Shown in pieces: positions 61,440 through 64,000 of a stretch of DNA of 64,000 nucleotides (its first letter is position 1; every line of letters starts with the position of its first letter). The DNA is taken from the NCBI GenBank assembly GCA_016208105.1, contig JACQYS010000013.1:124001-188000 (forward strand). The letters run 5' to 3'. Under the pieces are notes generated by a model, which was given only the letters and a program-made list of their open reading frames with translations, did no database searches and was not told the DNA's origin. Made by a program: the position numbers and the translations under genes. Source of the DNA: Desulfovibrio sp. GTDB taxonomy: Bacteria; Desulfobacterota; Desulfovibrionia; Desulfovibrionales; Desulfovibrionaceae.

Positions 61440-61560
61440 CATTGCCGAACCTCGCCAAACGCGAGGACGGGGGACCCACTTCAACGGGGCGAATCGCACA
61501 TATTGCGTAGGGCACCTTTCGGCCCGAGCCCGTCAGCTAACCTCGTAGGCTTCGAAGGGA
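61440..61560 (+). promoter_or_regulatory. c-di-AMP riboswitch (ydaO/yuaA type) upstream of kup
   Basis: Hallmark blocks of the ydaO class appear in order: GCCGAACC (61444), GGACGGGGGACCCA (61465-61478), GGGGCGAATC (61486-61495) and CGTCAGCTAACCTCGTAGGC (61531-61550). The element ends about 50 bases before the kup start codon. In other bacteria this riboswitch turns potassium importers off when c-di-AMP is high. The region before the start codon, with GGGGCCTTCCCC at 61579, may serve as the expression platform. Confidence 0.9.
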
Positions 61561-61610
61561 GCACTCCGGCCAGATCCGGGGCCTTCCCCATTGATCTTCC
61601 GGAGGTATTC

Positions 61611-63527
61611 ATGCGCTCTTGTTCTTTAGACGGCGGCCCTACGCCCGGGCAGCCGGCATGCTCGCCCGTTCAAACCGCTTCGTTGTCCCTGGCCGCGCTT
61701 GGTGTTGTCTATGGAGACATAGGCACCAGCCCCCTCTACACCATCAAGGAATGTTTTTCCGGCTTGCACGCCGTGGCGCCCACCCCGGGCAATGTGCTGG
61801 GGATACTGTCCATGGTGTTCTGGTCGCTCATGATCGTGGTCGGCCTGAAGTACGTGATCTTTATCATGCGGGCCGACAACAAAGGCGAGGGGGGCATCTA
61901 CGCTCTTCTGGCCATGCTCAAGGGCGGACCAGCCAACCAGGGAAAATGGTGGTCCTTTCTGACCGTTCTGGCCGCATTCGGCGCGGCGCTGCTCTACGGC
62001 GACGGGGTGATCACCCCGGCCATCTCGGTTCTCTCAGCCATCGAAGGCCTGAACATGGCCACTGACGCGGCAGCGCCTTACGTTGTGCCCTTGACCTGCC
62101 TTGTTCTGATAAGCCTCTTCTTCATGCAAAAGCACGGTACAGCCACAATCGGCAAGGTGTTCGGACCAGTGATGATCATTTGGTTCACGCTGATCGGCAC
62201 CTTGGGGATCGTGTCCATCGTCCGCCAGCCGCTGATTCTGACCGCCTTAAACCCCATCCATGCCGTGAACTTCTTCGCCGAAAACCACTTCCACGGCATC
62301 GTGGCCCTGGCTTCGGTGGTGCTGTGCATCACCGGCGGGGAGGCGCTCTACGCCGACATGGGCCATTTCGGACGCTTCCCCATTCGCCTGACCTGGTACA
62401 GCATCGTGCTCCCGGGGCTGGTGCTCAACTATTACGGCCAGGGCGCGCTTCTTTTGGACAACCCGGACATCGTCAACGTGAACCCGTTCTACGCCCTAGT
62501 GCCCGAATCCCTTCTCTACCCCATGGTTGCCCTGTCCACATTGGCCACCATCATCGCCTCTCAGGCCATGATCTCCGGGGTGTACTCACTCACCCAGCAG
62601 GCCATCCAACTGGGCTTCACACCACGCATGCACATCATCCACACCTCAAAGGAGGCCATCGGGCAGATCTACCTGCCCACGGTCAACTGGATGCTCATGA
62701 TCGCCTGCCTGTCGCTGGTGCTGCTGTTCAAGGAATCGAGCCGCCTGGCCGCGGCCTACGGAATCGCCGTCACCGCAACCATGGCCATAACATCGTTCAT
62801 GTACTTCGAGGTCACCCGCATCAAATGGAACTGGCCCATGTGGAAAAGCGCCACGCTTCTGGTCATTTTCCTGGCGTTTGACTGCTCGTTCCTCGGCGCG
62901 AACCTGCTCAAGATTGTGGACGGTGGCTGGATAACCATCAGCATCGCCCTGGCTGTTCTAACGGTCATGATCACCTGGCGGGACGGCCGGGCCATTCTGG
63001 CCAGGCACTATGGCATGATGCGCATGCCCACGGACATATTCTTAAAAGACATTGCCGAATACAACCCACAGCGCACCTCTGGCACTGCCGTGTTCATGTC
63101 CATCTCCCCCGAAGGCGTGCCCCATACCTTGTTGCACCACTTCAAGCATAACGAAGCCCTGCACGAGAGGGTGATCCTGCTCTCCATCATTGCCGCGGAA
63201 ACGCCCACCGTACCGGACGAAGACAGGGTAAGCATCGAGGATCTCGGCCAGGGCTTCTACAGGGTCACAGCTCGTTACGGTTTCATGGAATCCCCGCGCA
63301 TGCCCGAGATACTGGACTTGGCCACCCAGAAAGGCTTGGCCATGGACATCTATTCCACCTCGTTCTTCCTGGGGCGCGAAACCATACTCACCACGGGCAC
63401 GGCGCCCATGGCCCAATGGCGCAAGACACTCTTCGTCTTCATGTCCCGCAACTCCTGGAACGCGACATCATTCTTCAACCTGCCGCCCGGACGGGTGGTG
63501 GAATTGGGGAATCAAGTGGAGCTGTAG
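61611..63527 (+). CDS. kup: Kup-type potassium transporter
   Basis: A 638-residue KUP/HAK potassium uptake protein with twelve spans in the first 430 residues and a soluble C-terminal domain. The start SLAALGVVYGDIGTSPLYTIKECFSG is the family signature, followed by RADNKGEGGIYALLAML, LLYGDGVITPAISVLSAIEGL, ITGGEALYADMGHFGRFPIRLTW and FLGANLLKIVDGGWITI. The start ATG has GGAGG six bases upstream. A c-di-AMP riboswitch lies in its leader. The next gene, if any, is beyond a terminator at 63584. Confidence 0.95.
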   Translation: MRSCSLDGGPTPGQPACSPVQTASLSLAALGVVYGDIGTSPLYTIKECFSGLHAVAPTPGNVLGILSMVFWSLMIVVGLKYVIFIMRADNKGEGGIYALLAMLKGGPANQGKWWSFLTVLAAFGAALLYGDGVITPAISVLSAIEGLNMATDAAAPYVVPLTCLVLISLFFMQKHGTATIGKVFGPVMIIWFTLIGTLGIVSIVRQPLILTALNPIHAVNFFAENHFHGIVALASVVLCITGGEALYADMGHFGRFPIRLTWYSIVLPGLVLNYYGQGALLLDNPDIVNVNPFYALVPESLLYPMVALSTLATIIASQAMISGVYSLTQQAIQLGFTPRMHIIHTSKEAIGQIYLPTVNWMLMIACLSLVLLFKESSRLAAAYGIAVTATMAITSFMYFEVTRIKWNWPMWKSATLLVIFLAFDCSFLGANLLKIVDGGWITISIALAVLTVMITWRDGRAILARHYGMMRMPTDIFLKDIAEYNPQRTSGTAVFMSISPEGVPHTLLHHFKHNEALHERVILLSIIAAETPTVPDEDRVSIEDLGQGFYRVTARYGFMESPRMPEILDLATQKGLAMDIYSTSFFLGRETILTTGTAPMAQWRKTLFVFMSRNSWNATSFFNLPPGRVVELGNQVEL

Positions 63528-63583
63528 GCTGCTTCAACGCGCTCCCAAGAAAGGGACATCAAAAAATGCAGACCAAAACATCA

Positions 63584-63625
63584 AGCGCCGACTGGCCTTG
63601 ATATTCTTCAAGGACAATCGGCGCT
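63584..63625 (+). terminator. kup terminator
   Basis: AGCGCCGA ... TCGGCGCT with additional pairing inside (CCTTGA/TCAAGG), followed by CTATTTTCC. Confidence 0.85.
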
Positions 63626-63629
63626 CTAT

Positions 63630-64000
63630 TTTCCGGTTTATAAATCTTGCCCAACCCAGGTTTAACCCCCAATCGTCGGGTTACTCACCTGCTGGCTGCT
63701 GCGCACGCCACCTGAATCCATGGCCCAAACCGGTTATCAGGCGATGGATTCTATGCGTTGACGGTCGATCTTCGCCAAGCTGGCCGCTTAAACCGGTTTC
63801 ATTTTATGCTTCGGTTTCAGGCTTCCCGCATGTGCGAAAGCTCTGGCACGGCCGCACAAGGCAGATCAGCCGGACCTTTTCGCGAAGGCTATGCATTCAT
63901 GTGTTTCCTTTCTCCTATCCCGCCAAGCAGCTTCGATATGTACATGCAGTTGGCATGATGCAAGCAGCACGTCTGGTCGCAAAACCCCTGGGAGGCACGT
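63630..64000. other. intergenic region at right edge
   Basis: About 370 bases after the kup terminator without a gene I can support. A 66-codon open frame at 63758-63958 has no ribosome-binding site or recognisable content. Confidence 0.5.

Noticed and set aside
63758-63958. Small gene at the right edge
   Set aside because: No ribosome-binding site, no motif and odd composition.

Overview
The window is a GC-rich bacterial chromosome segment that fits a sulfate-reducing member of the Desulfovibrionales. The pointers are a siroheme-decarboxylase-family protein, anaerobic-type cobalamin genes (cbiA, cbiD, cbiET, cbiF), a pair related to APS reductase (AprA/AprB-like), nickel-uptake accessory proteins, Crp/Fnr-type regulation and many chemoreceptors. 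The genus is inferred from gene content only. I see no rRNA, tRNA, CRISPR array, insertion sequence or prophage.

Layout. 1-6.3 kb: the end of a PLP aminotransferase, an RND efflux pair and a periplasmic DUF4412 protein. 6.3-9.1 kb: a redox/flavin cluster in which a MarR regulator and an HxlR regulator each sit beside flavin enzymes and recognisable palindromic operators. 9.3-11.6 kb: NikL/NikK-like nickel proteins and an unknown secreted protein. 11.8-15.5 kb: GntR regulator, hydroxypyruvate isomerase, tartronate semialdehyde reductase and convergent glycerol dehydrogenase. 15.5-21.3 kb: an AspT-type antiporter, an MFS transporter, a small unknown protein, and an AraC/EamA pair. 21.3-36.6 kb: an acetate block: Cache-type chemoreceptor, acs, exonuclease, two tandem CBS/DUF294 proteins, an ActP-like symporter with its DUF485 partner, then divergently an AbrB-family membrane protein, a LytTR regulator with a degenerate receiver, a second acs and an APH-fold kinase. 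36.8-42.1 kb: a DASS anion transporter, AprA-like flavoprotein, AprB-like ferredoxin, Crp/Fnr regulator and PAS protein. 42.2-45.2 kb: an unknown membrane protein, a Bax inhibitor-1 homolog and a divergent LpxK. 45.4-51 kb: a tandemly duplicated chemoreceptor-cheW module. 51.1-54.6 kb: ClpX-like AAA+ ATPase, siroheme-decarboxylase-family protein, gpsA and yjbQ. 54.6-60.3 kb: cobalamin genes with an embedded membrane protein. 60.4-63.5 kb: a Cdd1-family protein, wrbA, and kup behind a c-di-AMP (ydaO-type) riboswitch.

The strongest candidates for something undescribed are: (1) the DASS/AprAB-like module, which looks like uptake plus flavin/Fe-S redox conversion of an anion, possibly a sulfur oxyanion or sulfonate; (2) the LytTR protein lacking phosphorylation residues, together with a symmetric four-box array matching the LytTR half-site in the divergent promoter region of the two acetate operons; (3) a nested palindrome in front of marR that combines an operator with a hairpin able to mask its ribosome-binding site; (4) the tandem DUF294 pair in which one partner has lost its nucleotidyltransferase acids; and (5) a family of modular intergenic hairpins, including a 46-bp perfect palindrome.
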